Source: Caballeronia arationis (GTDB lineage Bacteria; Pseudomonadota; Gammaproteobacteria; Burkholderiales; Burkholderiaceae). Taken from it: DNA of 64,000 nt. Position 1 is the first letter of the stretch. The number at the start of each line of letters is the position of its first letter. The stretch lies in NCBI RefSeq assembly GCF_001544975.2, contig NZ_FCOG02000006.1:103106-167105 (forward strand). Reading direction: 5' to 3'. Below, in pieces: positions 1-8,663 of this stretch. The notes under the pieces are model-generated. The model saw nothing but the letters and a program-made list of their open reading frames with translations. It searched no databases and had not been told where the DNA came from. Position numbers and translations under genes: made by a program.

Positions 1-1
1 C

Positions 2-550
2 GGGCTGCTCGCGGGCTACTACGAAGGATGGTGGGACCGCATCGTGATGCGCGTCGCCGACGTGCTGTTCGCGTTCCCCGGCATCCTGCTCGCGATCGGC
101 GTGGTCGCGATTCTCGGCAACGGCATGATCAACGTGATCTGTGCGGTCGCCATCTTCAGCATCCCCGCGTTCGCGCGGCTCGTGCGCGGCAACACGCTCT
201 CGCTCAAGCACCTGACTTATATCGAAGCGGCGCGCAGCATCGGCGCGTCGGACTGGACCATCATCGTGCGGCACATCCTGCCGGGCACGATCTCGTCGGT
301 GGTCGTGTACTTCACGATGCGCATCGGCACCTCGATCATCACTGCCGCGAGCCTCTCGTTCCTCGGCCTCGGCGCGCAGCCGCCGACGCCCGAGTGGGGC
401 GCGATGCTCAACGAGGCGCGCGCCGACATGGCGATGGCGCCGCATATCGCCGTGTTTCCGAGCCTCGCGATCTTCTTCACGGTGCTCGCGTTCAACCTGC
501 TCGGCGACGGCTTGCGCGACGCGCTCGATCCGAAGCTGGACCGGCCATGA
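2..550 (+). CDS. Peptide ABC transporter inner-membrane permease, DppC-like (5' end outside window)
   Basis: C-terminal part of a binding-protein-dependent permease; the frame is open to the left edge, so the start lies outside. The visible 182 residues begin [12 protein letters not shown] and include the cytoplasmic EAA loop ([20 protein letters not shown]), which docks the ATPase, followed by hydrophobic helices and the family-typical C-terminus with [19 protein letters not shown]. That last signature is diagnostic of the DppC/OppC/GsiD branch that imports di- and oligopeptides. Its stop overlaps the start of the next gene by 4 bp (ATGA), so it is translationally coupled to two peptidases. 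The substrate is therefore probably a peptide, perhaps one containing D-residues; this is inference from context. Confidence 0.93.
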   Translation, partial: GLLAGYYEGWWDRIVMRVADVLFAFPGILLAIGVVAILGNGMINVICAVAIFSIPAFARLVRGNTLSLKHLTYIEAARSIGASDWTIIVRHILPGTISSVVVYFTMRIGTSIITAASLSFLGLGAQPPTPEWGAMLNEARADMAMAPHIAVFPSLAIFFTVLAFNLLGDGLRDALDPKLDRP

Positions 551-1557
551 TGGATGTGCCGCATATCGGCTCGCTGACAGCCGGTCCGCTCGGCACGATT
601 GCGGACGTGGCGGGCGTGACGGTCGGGCATTGCACGCTCGACGAGGGTGCGGTGCAGACGGGCGTCACGGTCGTGCGGCCGCATGACGGCGACATCTATC
701 GCAGCAAGGTGCCGGCAGCCGCGAGCGTGATCAACGGCTTCGGCAAGAGCATCGGACTCGTGCAGGTCGATGAACTCGGCGTGCTCGAAACGCCGATTGC
801 GCTGACCAATACCTTCGGCGTCGGCACGGTGGCGAACGCGCAGATTCGCGGCGCCATCGAAGCCAATCCGCAGATCGGGCGAGACTGGCCGACCGTCAAT
901 CCGCTCGTCTTCGAATGCAACGATGGCTATCTGAACGACATTCAGGCGCTCGCGGTTCAGGAGGCGCATTACCGTCACGCGTTGCAGGCGTGCGATGCCG
1001 GCTTCGAGCGCGGCTCGGTCGGTGCAGGGCGCGGAATGTCGTGCTTCGACATGAAGGGTGGTATCGGATCGGCATCGCGTGCGGCGCGCGTCGCGGGCCG
1101 TGAGTTCATGACCGGCGCGCTCGTGCTCGCGAACTTCGGCCGCCTGCCGATGCTGACGCTCGGCGGCGTCGCGCTCGGGCGGACCATGTCGGCTTCCGAA
1201 GAACAAAAGCCCGAGCAAGGCTCGATCATCATGATCATCGCCACCGACGCGCCGCTCGACGCGCGCCAGTTGCGCCGTCTTTCGCTGCGCGCGGCCGCCG
1301 GCCTCGCGCGCACGGGCTCGGTGTACGGCCACGGCAGCGGCGACATCGCGCTCGCGTTCACGACGGCCTGGACGGTCCCGCATCTCGCCGACTTCGTCGC
1401 GGTGCCCGCGCTCGTTGCGGATGCGCGGCTCGATCCGCTCTTTCAGGCCGCGGCGGACAGCGTCGAGCAGGCCATCGTCGATGCGCTGTTCAGCGCGGAA
1501 CCGGTGACCGGCCGCGACGGCAACCGGCGTCTTTCGCTCAAAGACATGCAACCATGA
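547..1557 (+). CDS. P1 family peptidase (DmpA/BapA-type aminopeptidase)
   Basis: A 336-residue N-terminal-nucleophile hydrolase related to L-aminopeptidase/D-esterase DmpA and beta-peptidyl aminopeptidases. Seen in the sequence: the glycine-rich [19 protein letters not shown] stretch at about residues 156-174 and the autoprocessing site Gly225-Ser226 in [16 protein letters not shown], where family members self-cleave to expose the serine nucleophile. Length is close to the family norm. The start chosen is the ATG overlapping the permease stop (ATGA). Longer in-frame starts upstream lie inside the permease gene and were rejected. The 3' end overlaps the M55 peptidase gene by 4 bp. The protein is expected to trim N-terminal residues from imported peptides; the exact stereochemistry cannot be read from sequence. 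Confidence 0.93.
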   Translation: MMDVPHIGSLTAGPLGTIADVAGVTVGHCTLDEGAVQTGVTVVRPHDGDIYRSKVPAAASVINGFGKSIGLVQVDELGVLETPIALTNTFGVGTVANAQIRGAIEANPQIGRDWPTVNPLVFECNDGYLNDIQALAVQEAHYRHALQACDAGFERGSVGAGRGMSCFDMKGGIGSASRAARVAGREFMTGALVLANFGRLPMLTLGGVALGRTMSASEEQKPEQGSIIMIIATDAPLDARQLRRLSLRAAAGLARTGSVYGHGSGDIALAFTTAWTVPHLADFVAVPALVADARLDPLFQAAADSVEQAIVDALFSAEPVTGRDGNRRLSLKDMQP

Positions 1558-2372
1558 AAGTACTCATCTCGGCGGACATCGAAGGCATCGCGGGCGTGTT
1601 TCATCCCGAACAGACCCGCGCGGGCAATGCCGAATACGAACGGGCGCGCCGCTGGATGACGCTCGAAGCGAACGCGGCCATCGAAGGCGCATTCGCGGGC
1701 GGTGCGACGCAAGTATGGGTCAACGATTCGCACGGCGGCTTTCGCAACCTCCTGCCCGATCTCATCGACGCGCGCGCGGGCATCGTGCTCGGCAAGCCGC
1801 GCACGCTCGGCATGATGGCGGGTCTGGAAGACGAACCCGAACTCGTGTTCATGATCGGCTATCACGCGCGGGCGCAGAGCCGCGGCATCCTCGCGCATAC
1901 GATCAACAGCTTCGCGTTTGCGCGCGTTTCGCTCGATGGCGAGGAAGTCGGCGAGGCGGGGCTCTATGGCGCGCTCGCGGAGGAACGCGGCGCGCGCGTG
2001 GCGCTCCTGACCGGCGACGACGTATTCGTCGAAGAGACGCGTCCCGCGTTTGCCGACGCCCGCTTCGTGACGGTCAAGACGGCGCACGGCTATTCGAGCG
2101 GCGTCACGCAGTCGCCCGTTAGCGCCTGCGAGACGATCCGGCGCGCAGCGATCGAGGTCGTCGGGCAAGCGCCGCGTGACAGGCTTCGCAAGGTACCTAA
2201 GCACGTGCATTGCGAATTGCGCGTGCAGGACACCGCGCTTGCCGATCTCTTCTGCCAGTGGCCGACGCTCGAACGCATCGACGGCGTCACGCTCGCGTTC
2301 GATACGCCGTCGGTCGAACATGCGGTGCGCGTGCTCAACAGCCTGTCGGCGATGTCGTTCATGCTGAGGTGA
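1554..2372 (+). CDS. M55 family D-aminopeptidase (DppA-like)
   Basis: A 272-residue zinc peptidase of family M55, whose founder is Bacillus DppA, a D-stereospecific aminopeptidase. Family signatures visible: N-terminal ISADIEGIAGV with the metal-ligand Asp-x-Glu pair (D8, E10), VNDSHGGFRNL, GYHARAQSRGILAHTINS and GLYGALAEE. The ATG overlaps the previous stop (ATGA), completing a permease-DmpA-DppA operon end. Two D-peptide-type hydrolases behind a peptide importer suggest scavenging of cell-wall-derived or other D-amino-acid peptides; this is inference. Confidence 0.93.
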   Translation: MKVLISADIEGIAGVFHPEQTRAGNAEYERARRWMTLEANAAIEGAFAGGATQVWVNDSHGGFRNLLPDLIDARAGIVLGKPRTLGMMAGLEDEPELVFMIGYHARAQSRGILAHTINSFAFARVSLDGEEVGEAGLYGALAEERGARVALLTGDDVFVEETRPAFADARFVTVKTAHGYSSGVTQSPVSACETIRRAAIEVVGQAPRDRLRKVPKHVHCELRVQDTALADLFCQWPTLERIDGVTLAFDTPSVEHAVRVLNSLSAMSFMLR

Positions 2373-2431
2373 AAGCACACGCGTTCGTCTATCATGGAGT
2401 CATGCATCGGCTCGATGGTGAGAGGTACGCC

Positions 2432-2650
2432 ATGCGCAAGATCTGGCTCGAACACAACGACGATACCGCGCTCGATCCTGCTGACCCTGAACTCGTGATG
2501 CGCGGGTCGCTTTTCATCGACGGTCACGAAGTAGGATGGTGGGAACAGCGGCACGACGGTACGTGGATGGCGCATGTCAGGCATACTGCGCACGACATTG
2601 TAGAGACGAGCAAGGAGCGGCTCATCGAGCGCCTTGCACGTGACGCGTAG
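2432..2650 (+). CDS. Small hypothetical protein (72 aa)
   Basis: I do not recognise a named family. The start is placed at 2432 because GAGAGG lies six bases before this ATG; another in-frame ATG at 2402 has GGAG only two bases upstream, which is too close. The product ([11 protein letters not shown] at the N-terminus, [13 protein letters not shown] in the middle) is acidic at the N-terminus, has no signal peptide or membrane segment, and looks like a compact alpha/beta cytosolic protein. It lies between the peptidase operon and crcB on the same strand. Its codon use resembles that of its neighbours, so I take it as a real gene of unknown role. Confidence 0.6.
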   Translation: MRKIWLEHNDDTALDPADPELVMRGSLFIDGHEVGWWEQRHDGTWMAHVRHTAHDIVETSKERLIERLARDA

Positions 2651-2678
2651 ACCTTCCAATTCACTTTCGCTTCTGTTC

Positions 2679-3056
2679 ATGTATCTGTCGATCATCGCCG
2701 TGGGTCTTGGCGGCGCGCTCGGCTCCCTGCTTCGCTGGGTGCTCGGGCTGCGCCTCAATGCGCTGTTCCCCAACCTGCCGCTCGGCACGCTCGCCTCCAA
2801 CGTGATCGCGGGCTACGTGATCGGCGTCGCCGTGGCGTGGTTTGCGCGCTTTCCTGACCTTTCCATCGAATGGCGGCTCTTCGTGATCACCGGCCTGATG
2901 GGCGGCCTGTCCACGTTCTCGACCTTCTCGGCCGAAGTGGTTGCGCATTTTCAGCAAGGGCGCTTCGCCTGGGCCGCGGGCGAGATCGCGATCCATGTGA
3001 CGGCTTCGGTCGTGATGACGGTGCTCGGGATCGCAACCGTTTCTCTCGCGCGATAG
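2679..3056 (+). CDS. crcB: Fluoride ion channel CrcB (Fluc)
   Basis: A 125-residue integral inner-membrane protein with four hydrophobic segments. Diagnostic motifs are [10 protein letters not shown] near the N-terminus and [16 protein letters not shown] in the third segment, which in Fluc channels forms the Na+ site and the phenylalanine box lining the fluoride pore. Such proteins act as dual-topology dimers exporting F-. The start at 2679 gives the normal family length; a longer reading from 2634 would add a non-conserved basic tail. No fluoride riboswitch fold was evident just upstream. Confidence 0.93.
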   Translation: MYLSIIAVGLGGALGSLLRWVLGLRLNALFPNLPLGTLASNVIAGYVIGVAVAWFARFPDLSIEWRLFVITGLMGGLSTFSTFSAEVVAHFQQGRFAWAAGEIAIHVTASVVMTVLGIATVSLAR

Positions 3057-3059
3057 GCC

Positions 3060-3539
3060 GTGGTTGAAATCAGGCCGTATCGTCCTTCGGATCTCGACGC
3101 GGTAATCGAGCTGTTCCTGCGCTCGGTTCGCGAGGTTGCCGCGCGTGACTACGATCGGCGGCAGATCGATGCGTGGGCGCAAGCGGATCGCGATGAGTGG
3201 TCCGTCAAGCGCATGAGCCGGCCGACCTGGGTCGCGACGACAGGCGTATCGCTTGCCGGTTTCGCCGACCTCGAAACCGACGGCCATATCGACATGATGT
3301 TCGTGCATCCCGCGCATCAGGGCGCGGGCGTCGCGAGCGTGCTGCTCGCACAGGTCGAAGCGAGCGCGCGCGAACGAGGCATCGCGCGACTGCACACGGA
3401 TGCGAGCATCACGGCGCGGCCGTTCTTCGAGAAGCGCGGGTTTCATGTGATCGCGGCGCGGGTCGTCCATGTTCGAGGCGAGGCCTTCGAGAACTTCCGC
3501 ATGGAGAAGACACTCAGTCCTTCCCGAACTGCACGCTGA
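3060..3539 (+). CDS. GNAT family N-acetyltransferase (YafP-like)
   Basis: A 159-residue GNAT protein. The N-terminus IRPYRPSDLDAVIELFLRSVREV and the following DYDRRQIDAWA resemble the YafP subgroup. The acetyl-CoA loop is HQGAGVASVLL at about residues 90-100, preceded by a DMMFVHPAHQ strand. The start is GTG, three bases after the crcB stop, so it is probably co-transcribed. Its last 26 bases overlap the 3' end of the convergent histidine kinase gene. The acceptor substrate is unknown. Confidence 0.85.
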   Translation: MVEIRPYRPSDLDAVIELFLRSVREVAARDYDRRQIDAWAQADRDEWSVKRMSRPTWVATTGVSLAGFADLETDGHIDMMFVHPAHQGAGVASVLLAQVEASARERGIARLHTDASITARPFFEKRGFHVIAARVVHVRGEAFENFRMEKTLSPSRTAR

Positions 3540-4902
3540 CGATAAGTCCGCCGCCTGGCGCATCGTCGAGCGATATGCGCGCATGATGCACCCGCGCGAT
3601 CTCGCGCACGATCGAGAGGCCGAGCCCGCTGCCTTCCACATTCTGCGTCGCCGAGCTACGGTAGAAGCGTTCGAAGACCGCGTCGCGTTCCTGCGCCGCG
3701 ATGCCGGGACCGTCGTCGATCACTTGCAGCAGCGGCCCTTCGGCCGCATTCGTCACGCGCACGGTGATGACCGATCCGTCGCCCGCATAGCGGATCGCAT
3801 TGTCGATGAGATTGCCGCAGAGTTCGCCGAGCAGGTCGCGCTGGCCGGTCACGTCCACTCGTTCTTCCTGCTCGAAGCCGAGATCGATGTTGCGGGCGCG
3901 CGCCACCGGCGACCAGTCGAGGGTCACGCTGCGAGCGACCTTGTCGAGCGAAAGCGGCGCGAGCTTCACCAGATGGCCGCTGTCCGCGTCGAGCCGTGAG
4001 AGCGAGAGCAGCTGCTGCACACCTTTTCCCGCCTGCCGCACCGCGCCGTGCAGACGCTTCAGATGCAGTCTCGCGCGTTCCTCGCGGGTCTCGCGCAGTG
4101 CAAGCTCAGACTCGGCCTGAATCACGGCGAGCGGCGTCTTCAACTGATGCGCGGCATCGGTGAAGAACCGGCGCCGCGATTCCTGCATGCGCCGCAAGCG
4201 GCCAATGTACTGATTGATCGATTCGACCAGTGGTTCGACTTCGCTCGGCAGGCCGCTCTGATCGAGCGGGGCGGGATCGTCGTCGGCGCGGGCGGCGACT
4301 GTCGCCGACAGGCGGTTGAGCGGCCGCAGGCCGCGCCCGACCCCGAGCCACACGATGCCGAGCGCGAGCACGATCAGCAACGCTTCCTGCGTGAGCGAGC
4401 CGATCAGGATGTCGCGCGCGAGCGCCTGCCTCGGCTCGATCGTCTCGCCGACCATGATCCACACGACGCGCGTCTGCGCGGTCGGAACGTCGTGAACCGG
4501 CAGGCGCAACGCGCCCATGCGTAGTTGCTCGCCACGGTAGGTCGCATCGTAGAAGCGCGTCTGATACGGCTCGGGCGTCGCGCGCTTCGGCGGCAGCGGC
4601 AGGTCCGCATAGCCGGTCACGGCCCGTCCGCTATCCTCGCGAATCAGGTAGTAGATCTTGCCGCCGGCATCGGATTCGAACAGCTCCAGCGCGAGATACG
4701 GCAGATCGACTTCGACCTGGCCATCACTGAGCCGCGTGCCTTCGCGAATCGACTTCAGCGAGAAGGCGAGCGAACGGTCGAACGCGACGTGCGCGGCGTT
4801 CATCGCGCGCTGATAGGTGAGCCATGAATCGAGCGCGAGAAGCGCGACGAGCGGCAGCAAGAGCCACACCGACACCTGCCGCCGCAAGTTTGGCTTAGGC
4901 AT
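3514..4902 (-). CDS. TctE-like sensor histidine kinase
   Basis: A 462-residue membrane sensor kinase. Order: transmembrane helix at about 10-30, periplasmic sensor region at 31-165, second helix at about 166-188, HAMP linker, HisKA dimerisation domain with phospho-acceptor His252 in FFTDAAHQLKTPLAVIQAE, then HATPase with N-box LCGNLIDNAIRYA, G1 VIDDGPGIA and G2 GSGLGLSIV. The pattern matches the TctE branch of EnvZ/QseC-type kinases. It overlaps the response regulator gene by 8 bp and faces the ABC importer operon divergently, which it probably controls in response to the imported solute (inference). Confidence 0.95.
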   Translation of the reverse strand: MPKPNLRRQVSVWLLLPLVALLALDSWLTYQRAMNAAHVAFDRSLAFSLKSIREGTRLSDGQVEVDLPYLALELFESDAGGKIYYLIREDSGRAVTGYADLPLPPKRATPEPYQTRFYDATYRGEQLRMGALRLPVHDVPTAQTRVVWIMVGETIEPRQALARDILIGSLTQEALLIVLALGIVWLGVGRGLRPLNRLSATVAARADDDPAPLDQSGLPSEVEPLVESINQYIGRLRRMQESRRRFFTDAAHQLKTPLAVIQAESELALRETREERARLHLKRLHGAVRQAGKGVQQLLSLSRLDADSGHLVKLAPLSLDKVARSVTLDWSPVARARNIDLGFEQEERVDVTGQRDLLGELCGNLIDNAIRYAGDGSVITVRVTNAAEGPLLQVIDDGPGIAAQERDAVFERFYRSSATQNVEGSGLGLSIVREIARVHHARISLDDAPGGGLIVSVQFGKD

Positions 4903-5572
4903 CCTCGCGCTTCGCTTCGAGCAGGTAACCGAGACCGCGCAGCGTCACGATGGCGACAGCGCTTTTCTCCAGCTTCTTGCGCAGCCTGTACACATAGATC
5001 TCGATGGCATCCGGATTCACGGATTCGTCGATGCCGAAGATCTTCTCCGAGAGCGTGTCCTTGTTGATCGCGCGACCGTTGCGCAGGATCAGCACTTCGA
5101 GCACGGCACGTTCGCGCGGGGTCAGCGCCAGCGGCTCGCCGTCGAGCCGGAAGCTGCGATCGACGCTGTCGTACGCGAGCGGCCCGCATTCCACGCGCGT
5201 GTGCTCGTGGCCGTGGCTGCGGCGGATCAGCGCGCGAGCGCGCGCTTCCAGTTCGGTCAGTTCGAACGGCTTGGCGAGATAGTCGTCTGCGCCGAGGTCG
5301 AGGCCCTTCACGCGATCTTCGACCGAGCCGTGCGCGGTCAGGATCAGGACGGGCACCGGATTGCGCCGAGCACGCAAACGCCGCAGCACTTCGAGGCCGT
5401 CGAGCCGGGGCAGGCCGAGATCGAGGATCACGAGCGCATAGTCCTGCGTGCGCAACACGTGATCGGCGGCCTCGCCGTCATGCATGCAATCGACAGCGAA
5501 GCGGGCTTGCGTCAGCGCGTCCGTCAGCGACTTCGAGAGGATGGGATTGTCTTCGACTAGCAGAACGCGCAT
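4895..5572 (-). CDS. TctD-like OmpR-family response regulator
   Basis: A 225-residue two-domain regulator. The receiver domain shows the acidic pair E7-D8, the phospho-acceptor Asp51 in LVILDLGLPRLDG, the LILTAHG switch threonine and the YLAKPFE lysine. The C-terminal winged helix (LTPRERAVLEVL, DESVNPDAIEIYVYRLRKKL) is of the OmpR/PhoB type. It is the first gene of a two-gene operon with the kinase and is transcribed away from the ABC transporter operon, so the 5573-5717 gap is its likely target. Confidence 0.95.
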   Translation of the reverse strand: MRVLLVEDNPILSKSLTDALTQARFAVDCMHDGEAADHVLRTQDYALVILDLGLPRLDGLEVLRRLRARRNPVPVLILTAHGSVEDRVKGLDLGADDYLAKPFELTELEARARALIRRSHGHEHTRVECGPLAYDSVDRSFRLDGEPLALTPRERAVLEVLILRNGRAINKDTLSEKIFGIDESVNPDAIEIYVYRLRKKLEKSAVAIVTLRGLGYLLEAKREDA

Positions 5573-5593
5573 GACTGTGACCTAGGGAAATCC

Positions 5594-5624
5594 ATGAGAC
5601 GAAAACGGCTTTATGAGCGAAAAC
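5594..5624. promoter_or_regulatory. Direct repeat in the divergent regulator/transporter promoter region
   Basis: Two near-identical blocks, ATGAGACGAAAAC at 5594-5606 and ATGAGCGAAAAC at 5613-5624, lie 19 bp apart in the gap between the response-regulator gene and the substrate-binding-protein gene. OmpR-family regulators bind tandem direct repeats, so this is a plausible binding site of the adjacent regulator. The usual period is 10-11 bp, so the assignment is tentative. Confidence 0.35.
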
Positions 5625-5717
5625 CCACGACGAATGAAAGCGGTCAGAAAGCGCTCGCAACTTAACATGCGACCACTCGAACACATAACCATTACAAAGC
5701 GAATTCTGGAGGAAGAC

Positions 5718-6818
5718 ATGAAAAAATTGAATCCCGCGTTGCGCGCTGCCGCTCTGTCCGTCGCCCTGTTCGCCGCTCATGCGGCTCACGCGCAAGTCCC
5801 TGCGGGTTATCCCGGATCGTATCAGTCGGTCATCGATGGCGCGAAGAAAGAGGGCAAGGTGCTCGTCTATTCGGTCACGGACACCGCGCTCGTCCGCCCG
5901 CTCATCAAGGACTTCGAGTCGCTCTACGGCGTGAAGGTCGAATACAACGACATGAACAGCACGGAGCTCTACAATCGCTATATCAGCGAGAACGCGGCGA
6001 GCAGCACGAGCGCTGACGTGCTGTGGAGCTCGGCGATGGACCTGCAGGTCAAGCTCGTCAACGACGGCCTGATGGCGAGCTACGACTCGCCCGAGACGGC
6101 CCAGCTGCCGCAATGGGCGCAGTACCAGAAGCAGGCTTATGGCACGACCTACGAGCCGCTCGCGATCGTCTACAACAAGCGCCTCATTCCCGCGAACGAA
6201 GTGCCGCAGACGCGTGCCGACCTCATCAAGCTGCTGCAGACGCAGGCGGCGAAATACAAGGGCAAGGTCACGACTTACGACATCGAGAAGTCGGGCGTCG
6301 GCTTCAACTATCTCACACAGGATGCACGCGTGAACCCGCAGGTGACGTGGCAGCTCGTCGATGCGATCGGCGCTTCGAACCCGAAGCTCCAGTCGAGCAC
6401 GGGCGCCATGATGGAGCGCATTTCGTCGGGCGAGAATCTCATCGGCTACAACATCCTCGGCTCGTATGCGTTCGCGAAGGCGAAGAAGGACCCGTCGATC
6501 GGCTACGTCTATCCGAAGGACTACACGCTGGTGGTGAGCCGCCTCGTGACGATCTCGAAGAAGGCGAAGAACCCGAACGCGGCGAAGCTGTGGGTCGACT
6601 ATCTGCTGTCCAAGCGCGGCCAGACGCTGCTCGCTAACCAGGCCGACCTGTTCTCGATCCGCTCGGACGTCGAGGGCGAAACGTCGATGGCCGGCCTCAC
6701 GAAGCAACTCGGCGATTCGCTCAAGCCGATCCCGATCGGCACGGGTCTCCTCGTCTATCTCGACCAGAGCAAGCGCCTTGAATTCCTGAAGAAGTGGCAG
6801 CAGGCGATCAAGCGCTAA
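5718..6818 (+). CDS. ABC transporter periplasmic substrate-binding protein (SBP_bac_6-like)
   Basis: A 366-residue secreted solute-binding protein. The N-terminus MKKLNPALRAAALSVALFA ending AHAQ is a typical signal peptide. The mature part (GAKKEGKVLVYSVTDTALVRPLIKDFE, SADVLWSSAMD) belongs to the group related to iron(III)- and 2-aminoethylphosphonate-binding proteins. The start at 5718 is fixed by the strong GGAGGAAG ribosome site; an in-frame ATG at 5613 has no such site and would spoil the signal peptide. The ligand cannot be determined: the tyrosine pair of ferric-binding proteins is not obvious, so an organic anion or phosphonate is as likely as iron. Confidence 0.9.
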   Translation: MKKLNPALRAAALSVALFAAHAAHAQVPAGYPGSYQSVIDGAKKEGKVLVYSVTDTALVRPLIKDFESLYGVKVEYNDMNSTELYNRYISENAASSTSADVLWSSAMDLQVKLVNDGLMASYDSPETAQLPQWAQYQKQAYGTTYEPLAIVYNKRLIPANEVPQTRADLIKLLQTQAAKYKGKVTTYDIEKSGVGFNYLTQDARVNPQVTWQLVDAIGASNPKLQSSTGAMMERISSGENLIGYNILGSYAFAKAKKDPSIGYVYPKDYTLVVSRLVTISKKAKNPNAAKLWVDYLLSKRGQTLLANQADLFSIRSDVEGETSMAGLTKQLGDSLKPIPIGTGLLVYLDQSKRLEFLKKWQQAIKR

Positions 6819-6828
6819 GCCTTTCCCA

Positions 6829-6848
6829 GCCCGCGCCATAGCGCGGGC
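6829..6848 (+). other. Intra-operon mRNA hairpin after the binding-protein gene
   Basis: GCCCGCGC at 6829-6836 pairs with GCGCGGGC at 6841-6848 around a CATA loop. There is no T-run after it, so it is not a full terminator. Such hairpins between binding-protein and permease genes commonly stabilise the upstream message so that binding protein is made in excess; that role here is inferred. Confidence 0.5.
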
Positions 6849-6896
6849 CACTCCCGTATTTTCTTCGATGCGCCGGCAAGGCGCAGGGGGACACTC

Positions 6897-8663
6897 ATGC
6901 TTACATCGAGCACAAACGACCCGGGCGCGGTCCTGTCGACCAACGGCGAGGGCAAGGTGCCGAAGCTGCCCGAGGGCGGCTTTCGCGGTCTCGCCGCCAT
7001 GTTCCGCTGGATCGTGATTGCGGTGCTGACGGTCGCGGTGCTGTTGCCGCTTTCGTTCATCGTGTTTCAGAGCCTCTTGAACGCACCGTTCTTCGATGTC
7101 AACAAAACGCTCGGTATTGCGGGCTTCAAGTTCATTTTCGAAGACCCCGATTTCTGGTCGGCGGTGAAGAACTCGTTCATCATCGCGGGCGGCATGCTGT
7201 TCATCTCGATCCCGCTCGGCGGCATTCTCGCGTTCCTGATGGTGCGCACCGACCTGCCGGGCCGCCGCTGGCTCGAACCGCTCCTGCTCACGCCGGTGTT
7301 CGTCTCGCCGATGGTGCTTGCGTTCGGCTATGTCGTGGCGGCCGGTCCGGTCGGCTTCTATTCGGTGTGGTTCAAGGAACTGTTCGGCGCTGAAAACGCG
7401 CCCTGGTCCATCTACTCGATCTTCGCGATCACGATCATCGTCGGCTTGACGCATGTGCCGCACGTGTACCTGTATTCGTCGGCGGCGCTGCGCAATCTCG
7501 GCTCGGATGTCGAGGAAGCGGCCCGCGTCGCGGGCGCACGGCCGTTTCGCGTCGCGCTCGACGTCAGCCTGCCGATGACGATGCCCGCGCTGCTCTTCGC
7601 AGGCGTGCTGGTGTTCTTCCTCGGCTTCGAAGTGTTCGGCCTGCCGCTCGTGCTCGGCGATCCGGAAGGACACCTCGTGCTCGCGACCTACCTGTACAAG
7701 CTCACCAACAAGCTCGGCGTGCCTTCGTATCACCTGATGGCTGCGGTGGCCGTGTGCATCATCGCGATCACGTTTCCGCTCGTGCTGCTGCAACGGCGCC
7801 TGCTCAAGAGCGCAAGCAAGTTCGTCACGGTGAAGGGCAAGGCGGGGCGCCAGACGGTGCTGCCGCTCGGCGCGTGGCGCTGGGTCGCGCTCGCGATCGT
7901 CACGCTGTGGCTCTTTCTCACCGTGTTCGTGCCGCTCTCGGGCATCGTGCTGCGCGCGTTCGTGACGAACTGGGGCGAGGGCGTCGCGTTGCGCGAAGTG
8001 CTCACGGTCGCCAACTTCGTCGATCTTTTCGAGCAGGACAACCTCGTGCGCGCGATCTTCAACACGCTTGGCATCGGCGTGATCGGCGGGGCGCTCGCAG
8101 TCGGCTTCTATTCGCTCGTGGCGTTCGCCGGGCATCGGCGCAACGACTGGGGCACGAAGCTCCTCGACTATCTCGTGCTGCTGCCGCGCGCCGTGCCCGG
8201 CCTGCTTGCCGGTCTCGCGTTCCTGTGGATCTTCCTCTTCGTGCCCGGCATCAAGGAACTGAAGAACTCGATGTGGAGCATCTGGATCGCGTACACGGTC
8301 GTGTGGCTCGCGTACGGCATGCGCCTGATTCAAAGCGCCTTGCTGCAGGTCGGCCCCGAACTGGAAGAAGCGGGACGCAGCGTCGGCGGCACGCGCGCCC
8401 GCGTGAGCCTCGACGTGACGCTGCCGCTCGTGCGCTTCGGCCTGCTCGCTGCATGGCTCCTGATCTTCATGATCTTCGAGCGTGAATATTCGACGGCGGT
8501 CTACCTGCTGTCTCCCGGCACCGAAGTGATCGGCGCGCTGCTCGTCTCGCTGTGGGCGACGGGCGCAGTCGATCAGGTCGCGGCCCTTTCAGTCATCAAC
8601 ATTGCGATGGTCGGCGTCGGTCTTGCCGTGGCATTGCGCTTCGGAGTGAAACTTCATGGATAA
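6897..8663 (+). CDS. ABC transporter permease, two fused permease domains (FbpB-like)
   Basis: A 588-residue membrane protein containing two binding-protein-dependent transport domains in tandem. Each half carries an EAA-type loop: EEAARVAGARPFRVALDVSLP in the first half and EEAGRSVGGTRARVSLDVTLP in the second. About twelve hydrophobic helices are visible, with a short cytoplasmic N-terminus rich in Gly and Thr. This fused layout is usual for iron(III)- and phosphonate-type importers. The ATG follows an AGGGGG ribosome site. The last 8 bases overlap the ATPase gene, so permease and ATPase are translationally coupled. Confidence 0.93.
   Translation: MLTSSTNDPGAVLSTNGEGKVPKLPEGGFRGLAAMFRWIVIAVLTVAVLLPLSFIVFQSLLNAPFFDVNKTLGIAGFKFIFEDPDFWSAVKNSFIIAGGMLFISIPLGGILAFLMVRTDLPGRRWLEPLLLTPVFVSPMVLAFGYVVAAGPVGFYSVWFKELFGAENAPWSIYSIFAITIIVGLTHVPHVYLYSSAALRNLGSDVEEAARVAGARPFRVALDVSLPMTMPALLFAGVLVFFLGFEVFGLPLVLGDPEGHLVLATYLYKLTNKLGVPSYHLMAAVAVCIIAITFPLVLLQRRLLKSASKFVTVKGKAGRQTVLPLGAWRWVALAIVTLWLFLTVFVPLSGIVLRAFVTNWGEGVALREVLTVANFVDLFEQDNLVRAIFNTLGIGVIGGALAVGFYSLVAFAGHRRNDWGTKLLDYLVLLPRAVPGLLAGLAFLWIFLFVPGIKELKNSMWSIWIAYTVVWLAYGMRLIQSALLQVGPELEEAGRSVGGTRARVSLDVTLPLVRFGLLAAWLLIFMIFEREYSTAVYLLSPGTEVIGALLVSLWATGAVDQVAALSVINIAMVGVGLAVALRFGVKLHG

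Noticed and set aside
5478..8333. A 951-codon minus-strand frame opposite the ABC importer genes
   Set aside because: It is a shadow frame rich in Arg/His/Glu and runs across two plus-strand genes and a promoter region.
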